20,099 nucleotides of DNA, from NCBI GenBank assembly GCA_012271065.1, contig JAAXHE010000345.1, forward strand, positions 1-20,099, read 5' to 3'. Origin of the DNA: Candidatus Latescibacterota bacterium (GTDB lineage Bacteria; Latescibacterota; UBA2968; GCA-2709665). A program made the translations under genes and the position numbers. Below, piece after piece: positions 1 through 7,174 of the stretch (positions are counted from its first letter, which is position 1; every line of letters begins with the position of its first letter). The notes beneath the pieces were generated by a model. It did no database searches, had not been told where the DNA came from, and saw nothing but the letters and a program-made list of their open reading frames with translations.

Positions 1-545
1 CCGGTCACAACCTTCACCTGGAAACGCCGCGCCTGAGTCTGCGGCCGTTCGATGAGCCTGATTTCGATCTGGCCGTTCCGTTCTATCGCGAACCCGAATT
101 CCTGAATGCAATGGAATTGGACCCGCCCGACGAACCCGTCACGAGCGAGTATCTCAAAGGGGCCGGCAAAGCGATGGCGGAACAGGGATTCCTGTTTGCC
201 ATTGTCGAGAAGGCGAGCGGCCGCGCCATCGGCGAAGCGTGTCTTCAGTGGATGAATCTGGATCGTGGAAGAATCGCTGGCGAGAAGGTGATGCGCCTGC
301 CCATCGGGATCTGGGACAAGGCGTTGTGGGGTCGGGGGTACGGGAAAGAGGTCGTACGCCGTCTGATGGCGTACGCGTTTGGAGAACTGGGAATCGACCG
401 CTTCTGCCCGATGGACGTGAGTGCGGACAATCCGCGTTCAGTAGCGCTGTGGCGATCGCTGGGCCTGACCGCTGCACGAGAGGTGGACGGCGGGAAGGTG
501 CTTGATTTCGAGATTACCCGCGCGGACTATGAGAGAATGAAATAG
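1..545 (+). CDS. GNAT-family N-acetyltransferase, 5' partial
   Basis: The frame is open from position 3 to the TAG at 543-545, so the gene begins before the window. The first residues, HLETPRLSLRPFDEPDFD, are the usual opening of RimJ/RimL-type acetyltransferases (Acetyltransf_3), so little is missing. An ATG at 111 lies inside the conserved fold and is unlikely to be the true start. The acetyl-CoA loop is visible as LWGRGYGKEVV, matching the R/Q-x-x-G-x-G/A signature, and the last strand and helix as SADNPRSVALWRSLGL, where the family has N-x-x-S and a Leu-Gly. Such enzymes move acetyl from acetyl-CoA to an amine in the cytosol; the substrate cannot be read from this sequence. It faces the lyase gene tail to tail, with only repeats between them. 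Confidence 0.85.
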   Translation, partial: GHNLHLETPRLSLRPFDEPDFDLAVPFYREPEFLNAMELDPPDEPVTSEYLKGAGKAMAEQGFLFAIVEKASGRAIGEACLQWMNLDRGRIAGEKVMRLPIGIWDKALWGRGYGKEVVRRLMAYAFGELGIDRFCPMDVSADNPRSVALWRSLGLTAAREVDGGKVLDFEITRADYERMK

Positions 546-588
546 GGAGACATCGGGAACGGTAGCAGTAGCAGTAGAAGAACCTTTT

Positions 589-615
589 CTCACACAAAGG
601 CACAAAGGCACGAAG
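589..615. repeat. CACAAAGG-type short tandem repeat, copy 1
   Basis: The sequence is CTCACACAAAGGCACAAAGG followed by CACGAAG. It is built on an 8-9 base unit related to CACAAAGG. By hand it matches the repeat in front of the mntA antitoxin gene (5615-5641) at about 20 of 27 positions in the same orientation. Confidence 0.5.
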
Positions 616-625
616 AAATGCAGGT

Positions 626-744
626 AGACGGGAGAGGTAAGACGGGAGAAGAAGCCCTTGCCTGGTATGTTATCCCTTCTTGCCTCCGGCGCGTAAAGAA
701 AACTCACAAGGCAGGTAAACTCTGCCGTCTCCCGTCTCACGTCT
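626..744. repeat. 119-bp dispersed repeat, copy 1 (inverted relative to 10427-10545)
   Basis: The reverse complement of this segment aligns without a gap to 10427-10545. I count about 98 identities in 119 bases, including a perfect 16-base end (729-744) and a perfect 13-base block (703-715, CTCACAAGGCAGG). Both copies contain several GGCAAGG/CCTTGCC words that could pair into a hairpin. There is no transposase and no target duplication that I can see. The element is probably a small non-coding intergenic repeat. Confidence 0.8.
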
Positions 745-755
745 TCCCGTTTTCA

Positions 756-786
756 AGGAACACGCCGTAGGCAGGGAATTTTGGGA
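756..786 (+). repeat. 31-bp dispersed repeat, copy 1
   Basis: The core GCCGTAGGCAGGGAATTT, with flanks AGGAACA and GGGA, recurs inverted at 8441-8471. I count 29 of 31 identical. It directly follows the 119-bp repeat, suggesting that the spacers are mosaics of several repeat modules. Confidence 0.75.
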
Positions 787-805
787 GACGTGGATTTTGG
801 ATTCG

Positions 806-3784
806 CTATTGTCCTCCGCCCATCCCGGCGATCGTGGGTACAACGTACTCGTCACCGGGATTGACCAGGTACGTGTACCCGCTGGCGAGGTCGGTACCCT
901 CTCTGAGTCCCCTGAGGATCGTAATGTCGCCGGTTGAGATCCCGTTTTTCGTTACCGCCGAGATTCTGTAGCTCGTGTCCATCGGCAGATCGTTCATGAA
1001 GTGGATCGTGCGCCCGGCGAGGTCTGGGTCCCGCGGAAGAGGCGGATCCAGGTCAACCACATTGTTCGCGGGGTCGGACGCGTCGATCCGCGCCACCTGC
1101 CCGCGCCAGGCTGCGCGTTCCGACTTCAGTTCAGCGGGGCCTGATGAGAGCCTTGTGCCCCCGACCATTCTCATCAATCGTACCTCATCGCCCACCTGCC
1201 GGATCATTCCGAACATCCCGTTGAATCTGATCCCGCCTTCCACCTCGACGTCCATCGTCTCCTCGCAACTGATCAAGACGTCCCGGCGACCGTCGGCCAG
1301 TTCCACGGCCACGGCGGCGGCCGCGCAGGCATCTCCGTCGTGTCTCACCTCCAGTTCGCTTACCCGAACGATGAACGGGTTGGCATCCCAGGGTTCCAGG
1401 ACGTTGACAAACCGGCTCTGCAACTCCTCGCCCAGCCTGCTCTGGATGAGGTATCGGGGCCGCTGCAGCCTGCGGGGTGAATCTCCTGTGGCCAGCGCGA
1501 CCTCGTCACAGGGCGTGAGCGCGTGCAGGCGGAGATGGGGTTCCCGATCTTCAGGAATCCGCCCGCGGATGTCTTCGATTTTCCAGTCGACGGTGTACGG
1601 CGTCTGCACCCGCCCGCGGGAGCGGGCCACGTCGTAAAGGTACGTGAAGCCGCTCTGCTTGTAGAAGTCCGCATCTTTGCCGTCCAGCCTGGCGAACGGG
1701 ACATCGGGGCCCACGAAGGTGCCGCCTCTCTGCTTGCACAGTTCGAGGCCGGCGGCCAGTGCCGTTTCCGCCGCGCCGTGCCAGGACAGACGGTGATTCG
1801 TACCGCCCCGGGCGCGGAACACGTCCAGCGCGTAGCTGTTGTTCTCATCCACGTCGACCAGGACAACGGTGCGCCGGTAGGTCTTCAAGCCCTCATAGGC
1901 GTCTGGCGCATCCACCTGTATCGCACGCAACGGGGGTTCGTCGGCGAAGCACTCGATCTGCCCGCCCGGACTGTATGCCGAACGGGTATCGCCCACCAGC
2001 AGCGTATTGTGACTGATCGTGTTGGCCGTCCACGCGTGCCGTTTCGGCCATGTGCCCGTATATTCGGGGTAGCCGAGATCCGGAATCATCGCCACGTTTT
2101 TCGCCAGCAGTCCCAGGTTGAGGCAATCGTGGTGAGAGTGTCCCTTTCCCTGCCCGTAGTGGATGAAAACGGCGCGACCGTCTTGCGGACTCCCGGACTG
2201 TAACTGCGCCTGTCCGTACCTGCCTAAGTGCTCGCTCGTCAGGTTCTCCGAGCCCTGTTGACCGACTTTCCGAATCTCCCGGATCAGCGCATCCGGGTCC
2301 TCCCGGTATATATCGTCATCCAGACGCAGTGTGGACCCGTGAACGGCATGCTCGTGCCACGCCAGCGCCGCGAGACGCGGGTCTCCGAACAGCCGGTACG
2401 CCCGGACATAGGTCGCGGCGTCACCCTGCCTGCCCCACGCGCCCACGGCGCCGCTGTCACCGGTATTGGGCATCATTCCGTCCAGCACGTTCAGCCGGGA
2501 CTCCACGAGAAAGGCCTGTTTGAGCTTCGGGTAATCCGCGACGAGATTGTGTTTCGTGTACTCCGGATACGTGGACAGAGTCTGCGCCAGTTCCCGCATG
2601 TGGCGGGTCCAGATGAGCCCGTAGCTGCCGCACTCGCCGCCCATGCCGTCCCTGTCGAGCCCTTCGGTCAACACCCACGTCACAGGGTCGTTCCGGGCCG
2701 AGTGGTCCCCGGGAAACCCCGGGTTAAACAGCCAGTCCAGCCATTGTGGCGTCAAATCCGGGTGGTCCAACGCGATCGCAGCGGTTGCCAGGGAGGAGTG
2801 GTTCATGCCCGTATTGCCATTGATCCGCCCATCCTTCACCGATGCGAGCGCCTCCAGCAGAAGATGTTCGTGAATATGTCCGCAGATTGCGCCAATGCTG
2901 CTCTTGTCCCCCAGGGCGAATCTTTTGGCTTTGTCCGAGCAGAACGCCACCAGGTCGTCGTCGCCTTGAATACCGTCGAAGATGAGGTCATAGCTGCGGG
3001 CAAGGCTTTGCGCGACGAAGGTCTCCCAGATGCAACCCTCAATGCGGCCTCTACCCGAACCGCCCTGGCTGTGCTGAAATCCCAGTTCGTGCAACGGCAG
3101 GTAGTCCATCTCCGGGTAGACGTCGGCGATTCTGTCCAGCAGCACGCCCGCCTTGTGGGCGTAGCGTCGGTCACTGGTGAGCGCATACGCTTCGGCCAGC
3201 GCGGCAACGCCTCGCTGTATCCGGCGCCACACGGCTTCGAAATTGTAGTACGCGATCATATCGTGCCGGTTACCCTGTTCGTCGAACATCCCGTATCCGT
3301 CGTCCACGTAGAGTTCGTGCCGGGGATCGGACGGATCGGGATGATCTGCGTTGAATAACAGCGACCGGTCGCCCGACTCGCGCCTGAACATCCCGTGCGC
3401 GTCCAGGGCGGTCCTGTAAAACGCCCCGAAGTCGTTCTTCGGATAGACCTCTTCGCAATGCTCGCACCAGATCTTCCACGGCCTGGCGTCGTCGAATTCC
3501 CACCATTCGCGCCCCGATTTCGCCGGCGCCTCCTCCCCGCAGCCAGGGCAGTACGGCTGCTGGCCCTTATAGGTCACGCCCTCGTTCGTGTAGACTGTCC
3601 GCGGCAGCTCCTGTGCGGTCACCATTTCCCACAATGCTTCGTCCGTACAGCCCACCCACTCGTCGGCCGCCGCAATCGCGCGTTCCTGCTGTTCGCGTGC
3701 CCATTCGTGCCGCGCCGCATTGGCCAGCGCATTCGATCGCATCGAAGCGCTGACGAATCGGCTTTGCTTTTTACCGATTGACAT
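806..3784 (-). CDS. Heparinase II/III-like (alginate-lyase fold) protein, 992 aa
   Basis: Residues 180-480 look like the helical toroid of polysaccharide lyases (heparinase II/III, alginate lyase). The C-terminal half looks like the heparinase II/III beta-sandwich, with GKGHSHHDCLN (about 547-556) and TISHNTLLVGD (589-599). DGMGGECGSYG near 379-389 may hold the catalytic Glu/Tyr pair; that mapping is inference. An N-terminal C79-x2-C82 and C107-x2-C110 set suggests a zinc ribbon, an extra compared with classic periplasmic heparinases. I see no signal peptide, so cellular location is uncertain. The start chosen is the ATG at 3784, with AAGGAG (3793-3798) 8 bases upstream; a TTG at 3814 has no such support. 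The family eliminatively cleaves uronic-acid polysaccharides, but the substrate here cannot be told. No sugar-transport or sulfatase genes lie beside it. Confidence 0.85.
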   Translation of the reverse strand: MSIGKKQSRFVSASMRSNALANAARHEWAREQQERAIAAADEWVGCTDEALWEMVTAQELPRTVYTNEGVTYKGQQPYCPGCGEEAPAKSGREWWEFDDARPWKIWCEHCEEVYPKNDFGAFYRTALDAHGMFRRESGDRSLLFNADHPDPSDPRHELYVDDGYGMFDEQGNRHDMIAYYNFEAVWRRIQRGVAALAEAYALTSDRRYAHKAGVLLDRIADVYPEMDYLPLHELGFQHSQGGSGRGRIEGCIWETFVAQSLARSYDLIFDGIQGDDDLVAFCSDKAKRFALGDKSSIGAICGHIHEHLLLEALASVKDGRINGNTGMNHSSLATAAIALDHPDLTPQWLDWLFNPGFPGDHSARNDPVTWVLTEGLDRDGMGGECGSYGLIWTRHMRELAQTLSTYPEYTKHNLVADYPKLKQAFLVESRLNVLDGMMPNTGDSGAVGAWGRQGDAATYVRAYRLFGDPRLAALAWHEHAVHGSTLRLDDDIYREDPDALIREIRKVGQQGSENLTSEHLGRYGQAQLQSGSPQDGRAVFIHYGQGKGHSHHDCLNLGLLAKNVAMIPDLGYPEYTGTWPKRHAWTANTISHNTLLVGDTRSAYSPGGQIECFADEPPLRAIQVDAPDAYEGLKTYRRTVVLVDVDENNSYALDVFRARGGTNHRLSWHGAAETALAAGLELCKQRGGTFVGPDVPFARLDGKDADFYKQSGFTYLYDVARSRGRVQTPYTVDWKIEDIRGRIPEDREPHLRLHALTPCDEVALATGDSPRRLQRPRYLIQSRLGEELQSRFVNVLEPWDANPFIVRVSELEVRHDGDACAAAAVAVELADGRRDVLISCEETMDVEVEGGIRFNGMFGMIRQVGDEVRLMRMVGGTRLSSGPAELKSERAAWRGQVARIDASDPANNVVDLDPPLPRDPDLAGRTIHFMNDLPMDTSYRISAVTKNGISTGDITILRGLREGTDLASGYTYLVNPGDEYVVPTIAGMGGGQ

Positions 3785-3921
3785 CCTGCCCACTCCTTTC
3801 AGTTCGAAATACAATGTCGCATATCAGACCGCGTTAACGGGTTCTCCATTTTGCCGAAACATTCCGTCTTCCGCAACCCGTAAACGCGCCGGTGGAGGTG
3901 CGCCCGGTCACGGTATCGGTG

Positions 3922-3949
3922 TTGAATTTGCGCCTGGAAAGTTTATATT
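3922..3949 (+). promoter_or_regulatory. Putative sigma70-type promoter for the Yip1-family gene
   Basis: TTGAAT (3922-3927) and TATATT (3944-3949) are 16 bases apart and match 4/6 and 5/6 of the sigma70 consensus. Transcription would start near 3956 and leave a leader of about 65 bases. The site lies in the 235-bp gap between two divergent genes; I see no equally good promoter for the lyase gene on the other strand. Confidence 0.45.
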
Positions 3950-4019
3950 GAGCGGGACGTCCGCATTTCGAATCGTCTGGACACTGAATTCACGAGGTAT
4001 ACGTTCGGAGGAGATTACA

Positions 4020-4757
4020 ATGGAAGAATCTACAGAGGCACAGGACGTGGAGAGCGGAGAGGAGATGGGTATCGTCAGCAGGATGATCGGAGCCTTGATC
4101 TCACCCGGTCGGACATTCGCCGCCGTTAACGCGCAGGTCGATCACCGGGACTGGTATCTCCCCATGATCATCATCGTGGTTGTGGGCATGATTTCCGCGT
4201 ACCAGCTCATGCCCGCCGCGCAGACGGCCGGGATGGAGGCCATGCAGGAGCGGCTCGCGCAGGATGAATCCCTTACTGAAGAACAACGGACGCTGGCCCT
4301 GGAAAGCGCGCAGAGGGTGATGGGCCTGGGCGCCGTAGTCCTCCCTTCCATCGAGACTGGCGTGACGATAATTGTCCAGGGGTTGATATTTCTCGCACTC
4401 GCCAATTTCGTCTTCGGCGGCGACGGCACGTATAAAAAGATTCTGGCCGTTGTGAGCTACAGCTCACTGGTGGTCATCCCTGCCGCCATTGTGACGGTGC
4501 TGATTGCCGCGGCATGGGATTCGCCATCGGTACAACTTGGCTTGGGTCTGCTAGTGCCTGAATCCATGGATGGGAGCTTCGCGGACCACTTCCTAACCAT
4601 GATCACCGTCTTCGCCGTCTGGAAATACCTGCTGATTGCGGTGGGCTTGGGGGCTGTTGCCGGGATACGGACAAAGCTCGCGGGGATGGGCGTCTTCGGA
4701 CTCTGGATCCTCTACGTCCTCGCCGCCGCCTTCGCACGGTCCGCTGTTTCCGTTTGA
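4020..4757 (+). CDS. Yip1-family integral membrane protein
   Basis: A 245-residue protein with an acidic, soluble start (MEESTEAQDVESGEE) and about five hydrophobic segments, near residues 46-62, 105-130, 143-165, 193-214 and 222-240. The sequence FVFGGDGTYKKILAVVSYSS (130-149) is the typical GG-x-(5)-K turn and following helix of the Yip1 domain. The ATG at 4020 is preceded by GGAGGAG (4007-4013) 6 bases away; the open frame upstream of it is not needed. A soluble, charged loop (residues 71-98) separates the first two helices. Bacterial Yip1-domain proteins sit in the inner membrane and have no settled function. The gene is monocistronic, divergent from the lyase. Confidence 0.8.
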   Translation: MEESTEAQDVESGEEMGIVSRMIGALISPGRTFAAVNAQVDHRDWYLPMIIIVVVGMISAYQLMPAAQTAGMEAMQERLAQDESLTEEQRTLALESAQRVMGLGAVVLPSIETGVTIIVQGLIFLALANFVFGGDGTYKKILAVVSYSSLVVIPAAIVTVLIAAAWDSPSVQLGLGLLVPESMDGSFADHFLTMITVFAVWKYLLIAVGLGAVAGIRTKLAGMGVFGLWILYVLAAAFARSAVSV

Positions 4758-4828
4758 TGGCAGTGTACGGATATCACAGAGAGTACCCTATAGTTTGCAC
4801 TATCGCAGAACCGGCACCCGGAGCGGCT

Positions 4829-4871
4829 CCCTGAGCCTGCCTGCATTGAGCTTTGTCGAAATGTCGAAGGG
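4829..4871. repeat. CCCTGAGC...GTCGAAGGG-type intergenic repeat
   Basis: CCCTGAGCC (4829-4837), TTGAGCTTTGTCGAA (4846-4860) and GTCGAAGGG (4863-4871) match the pattern of a short repeat that I know from many environmental bacterial genomes, where CCCTGAGC is followed by GTCGAAGGG. It lies just after the Yip1 gene. I have not compared it with other genomes. Confidence 0.45.
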
Positions 4872-4892
4872 TCGGCGAAGGGTAAAAAACAC

Positions 4893-4952
4893 CAAAACGC
4901 GGCCAAATTGCTGAACGCCGGAGAGTCCGGTCAAATACAACGATCTGGCCGC
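4893..4952 (-). terminator. Possible intrinsic terminator after hepT
   Basis: Read on the minus strand, GCGGCCA (4952-4946) pairs with TGGCCGC (4905-4899), enclosing a second hairpin CCGGA-CTC-TCCGG (4930-4918), and is followed by GTTTTGGTGTTTTTT. The long branched loop makes it weaker than a standard terminator, but it lies 16 bases after the hepT stop codon, where one is expected. Confidence 0.45.
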
Positions 4953-4967
4953 ATTGTGTTTCTACGT

Positions 4968-5306
4968 TTACTCTCTTACGATTGTCTCCAGTTGCTCAAT
5001 CAGCGGCGGCATGTCGTTTCGGATTATGGATCGCAGGATTTCGAGGTCTACGTCATCGTAACCGTGAACCAGACGGTTTCGTAGCCCGATAATTTGAGAC
5101 CAGGGAATCGAAGCGTTTTGCCGGCGAGTATCCTCAGAAACGCGTCTGGCCGCTTCGCCAACAACCTCCACCAATTTCGTAAGCGCCAGCTGCTTTACTC
5201 GATCTTCGACAATATCATCCAGTGTAGCCTCACCCAGTAACCCAACGGACTCTCTTGCGTATATAAGCATATCCACGAGGCTTACACGGTCGTCACGTCT
5301 GCTCAT
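4968..5306 (-). CDS. hepT: HEPN-domain ribonuclease toxin, HepT/DUF86 family
   Basis: A 112-residue all-alpha protein with the hallmark IPWSQIIGLRNRLVHGYDDVD (68-88). R76-x4-H81-x-Y83 is the complete RX4HXY motif of HepT toxins. In this family the Arg and His form the RNase site in a dimer, and the Tyr is the residue that the partner MntA modifies with AMP. The start chosen is the ATG at 5306, where the DUF86 domain begins; the open frame extends further upstream only because it overlaps the antitoxin gene. The gene overlaps mntA by 14 bases, so the two are translationally coupled. Toxin activity is inferred from family and intact motif. Confidence 0.88.
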   Translation of the reverse strand: MSRRDDRVSLVDMLIYARESVGLLGEATLDDIVEDRVKQLALTKLVEVVGEAARRVSEDTRRQNASIPWSQIIGLRNRLVHGYDDVDLEILRSIIRNDMPPLIEQLETIVRE

Positions 5307-5604
5307 AGACCGCCTCCGCTGAGTTGAGTATTTCGTTCCGAAGCAGCCAGTTCGGGTTGCTTGCAACCCCCCTGAAGGTGTGAAGGTCGACTTTTCTCCC
5401 GTATATTGCCGACAACTCATCCTGCATGGTGATGAACTTCAGTCCTGGCGTCTTGCCTGGCTTGAACTCCACGATCACATCCACGTCGCTCTCCGGCGTG
5501 AAGTCGTCACGGAGCACCGAGCCGAACAGCGCCAGCCGCTTGATCCCATTCCGCCGGCAGAACGCGGCGATCTTTTCTCTTGAGATTTCGATTTTCGCTT
5601 TCAT
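5293..5604 (-). CDS. mntA: Minimal nucleotidyltransferase antitoxin MntA
   Basis: A 103-residue MNT-fold protein. The motif GSVLRDDFTPESDVDVIVEF (28-47) is an exact GSX10DXD, with metal ligands D40 and D42, and a third Asp, D73, is in GRKVDLHT. Known MntA antitoxins transfer AMP from ATP to the Tyr of the HepT RX4HXY motif and so silence the RNase; both halves are intact here. The antitoxin gene comes first and runs 14 bases into hepT, which would favour its being made before the toxin. Just upstream lies a TATGAT promoter-like box and a short repeat in the leader. Confidence 0.88.
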   Translation of the reverse strand: MKAKIEISREKIAAFCRRNGIKRLALFGSVLRDDFTPESDVDVIVEFKPGKTPGLKFITMQDELSAIYGRKVDLHTFRGVASNPNWLLRNEILNSAEAVYEQT

Positions 5605-5614
5605 GGCAATGAAC

Positions 5615-5641
5615 TCACGCCAAGCCGCGAAGACACAAAGA
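5615..5641. repeat. CACAAAGA-type short tandem repeat, copy 2, in the mntA leader
   Basis: CTCACGCCAAGCCGCGAAGA followed by CACAAAG lies 11 bases before the mntA start codon. If the promoter at 5643-5671 is real, the repeat is transcribed in the leader RNA. It matches 589-615 at about 20 of 27 positions. Repeats of this look are common in spacers of environmental genomes. Confidence 0.5.
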
Positions 5642-5642
5642 C

Positions 5643-5671
5643 ATCATACGCACGATTTCCGATACACCCAA
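5643..5671 (-). promoter_or_regulatory. Putative promoter of the mntA-hepT operon
   Basis: On the minus strand TTGGGT (5671-5666) and TATGAT (5648-5643) are 17 bases apart; the -10 box matches 5 of 6 consensus bases, the -35 box 3 of 6. It points at mntA and gives a leader of about 30 bases. Confidence 0.35.
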
Positions 5672-5724
5672 TTGTGCAGGTTTTCGCCACGATCAGTCTG
5701 TTACCTCAGTCCGGGAATTTGCAC

Positions 5725-7062
5725 TCATCGGGCGCCATTGTCGGCCACAGAATTCTCCGATAGCTTCTGCATCATTCCCCTGATCATTTTATTGAAGATC
5801 TTCTTGAGCCGATCCATCTCGCGTCCGGAATATTGTGCCTCATGAAAACGACTGGAGGATGCGTGACCGTCCGTGCTGAAATTTGCCGAAAAATTCCAAA
5901 GGTAGTCGTCAGGCTCCGCTTCATTTGTACAATCAAGGAATACGCCCTCTCTTTGGTTCCCGCGATATTCCGATAACCTGAAATTCGTGCGAGTGGAAAC
6001 AGAATACGCCTCTTCGGGCAAAGGGCCCTCTGCTTCCATCAAGTCAAAGCGGATATTTTCGTTGTCAATCCGTCTTGCAAACGCATCGGCCGAGATTTCT
6101 ACTCTACCAAATACCGTTGAAAACTGCTCAATCTTTTTCCTGCAATATGTGATAAACGGATATAGCACCTCTTCGGCGTATTCGCACGCATCGAATGTGT
6201 TGCTTGTGCTCTTTTTGACAAAGAGTGCGATTTCTTTGTCGATGTCCTCCGCGTCTTCAATGTCTTCGCCGTGGGCGGCCCGCAGATGGAGGTTCAGGGT
6301 GTATTCGCAGCAGCTGGCAACATACGCGATGAATTCAGCCAGGTCTTCTGACTTGTCGGCCCGTTCCAGCGATTCGATGTATCGGTTTCTTTCCTGGATG
6401 GGGACGATTGCCACGGTGTAGCCGTGTCTGATCAGGATCATATTCATCAAGAGCCGCGCCATGCGACCGTTGCCATCGTCGAACGGATGGATTCTCACAA
6501 AGCGGTAGTGAAACGTGGCGGCGATGACGATGGGATGCTGGCCCTGGCTCTCGGCCATTCCATACCAGTCCATGAGATCGCTCATCGCCGGTTTTACCTG
6601 GTCGGGCGCTGTGAAATAGTAAATTTCCCCGGTTGACGTGCGGACGTTGTTTGGCTGGGTTTTGTAGTTGCCAATTGCTATGAGTCGTTTCGTGGGTCGG
6701 CCATCGGGGGTTACAGCGTCGATTTCGTACGGCTGTTTCAATAGCATTCGATGAAGATTGCGGATAAAGACCTCGTTGAGTTCCTCTTTCCTGTCGACCG
6801 CGTCTTCAATCGCCTTTACTGCCTCGTCGTGTCCCTCGATATCCAGATGATCGCGCATCGATTTCCCGTGCGCAGTAAGTCCGTGGAGGATCAGGCTTCG
6901 CGTCTCACCGAGGGTAAGGCTGTTGCCTTCGATGGCATTTGAGTGATAGTTCGATTCGATGCGGAGCTTCTGTTTTATCCGCCCCACCACATCCGAAGGC
7001 AGCGGCCGCAGTGCGTCCAGCTCCGCTTTCAGCCGATCGATGTGTTCAATGACATTGCTCAT
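5725..7062 (-). CDS. Fic/DOC-domain protein (probable AMPylase)
   Basis: A 445-residue protein. The Fic motif is perfect: HPFDDGNGRMAR (192-203), with catalytic H192. The N-terminal helix carries S41-N-A-I-E45-G46, the S/T-x-x-x-E-G/N inhibitory motif of class II Fic proteins, whose Glu blocks productive ATP binding. An N-terminal Fic_N region (1-110), the flap (TQPNNVRTSTGEIYYF, 135-150) and the Fic core (150-260) follow in the usual order. Residues about 270-445 are not recognised; they may read a target or bind DNA as in some family members. Fic enzymes usually transfer AMP to a hydroxyl side chain of a protein. The start at 7062 has no clear Shine-Dalgarno. The gene lies 120 bases upstream of the mntA start and 112 bases downstream of a lone MNT gene, all on the same strand. 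Confidence 0.92.
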   Translation of the reverse strand: MSNVIEHIDRLKAELDALRPLPSDVVGRIKQKLRIESNYHSNAIEGNSLTLGETRSLILHGLTAHGKSMRDHLDIEGHDEAVKAIEDAVDRKEELNEVFIRNLHRMLLKQPYEIDAVTPDGRPTKRLIAIGNYKTQPNNVRTSTGEIYYFTAPDQVKPAMSDLMDWYGMAESQGQHPIVIAATFHYRFVRIHPFDDGNGRMARLLMNMILIRHGYTVAIVPIQERNRYIESLERADKSEDLAEFIAYVASCCEYTLNLHLRAAHGEDIEDAEDIDKEIALFVKKSTSNTFDACEYAEEVLYPFITYCRKKIEQFSTVFGRVEISADAFARRIDNENIRFDLMEAEGPLPEEAYSVSTRTNFRLSEYRGNQREGVFLDCTNEAEPDDYLWNFSANFSTDGHASSSRFHEAQYSGREMDRLKKIFNKMIRGMMQKLSENSVADNGAR

Positions 7063-7174
7063 GGTCGGTTTCTGAAGATCAATGACTTGACCCGACGCAG
7101 GACTGTTTCAGCGAGAGACAACTATACTGCACTTTATATCTCGTCCCCGGCTCGCGGGCCACGATACCGGCGAA

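Larger units (their letters stand above)
546..805. other. Repeat-filled spacer between convergent genes
   Basis: These 260 bases hold no credible gene. From left to right they carry a short GTAGCA microsatellite (562-577), a CACAAAGG-type tandem repeat (589-615), two direct copies of AGACGGGAGA (626-635 and 640-649), the 119-bp inverted-repeat copy (626-744) and a 31-bp repeat (756-786). I see no clear intrinsic terminator for either flanking gene. Confidence 0.7.

Noticed and set aside
562..577. GTAGCA microsatellite as a phase-variation tract
   Set aside because: It is short, imperfect and outside any gene or promoter that I can define.
2228..3358. 376-codon open frame opposite the heparinase-like gene
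   Set aside because: It is antisense to a strongly supported gene, rich in Arg, Val and His with no recognisable domain. GC-rich codon use opens such frames by chance.
7121..7149. Promoter for fic with TATAGT (7121-7126)
   Set aside because: The -10 box is good, but no acceptable -35 sequence lies 16-18 bases upstream, so I did not list it.
7063..7174. Remnant of a HEPN gene after the orphan MNT gene
   Set aside because: I translated this gap on the minus strand and saw no R-x4-6-H motif or HEPN-like helix; stops interrupt it.
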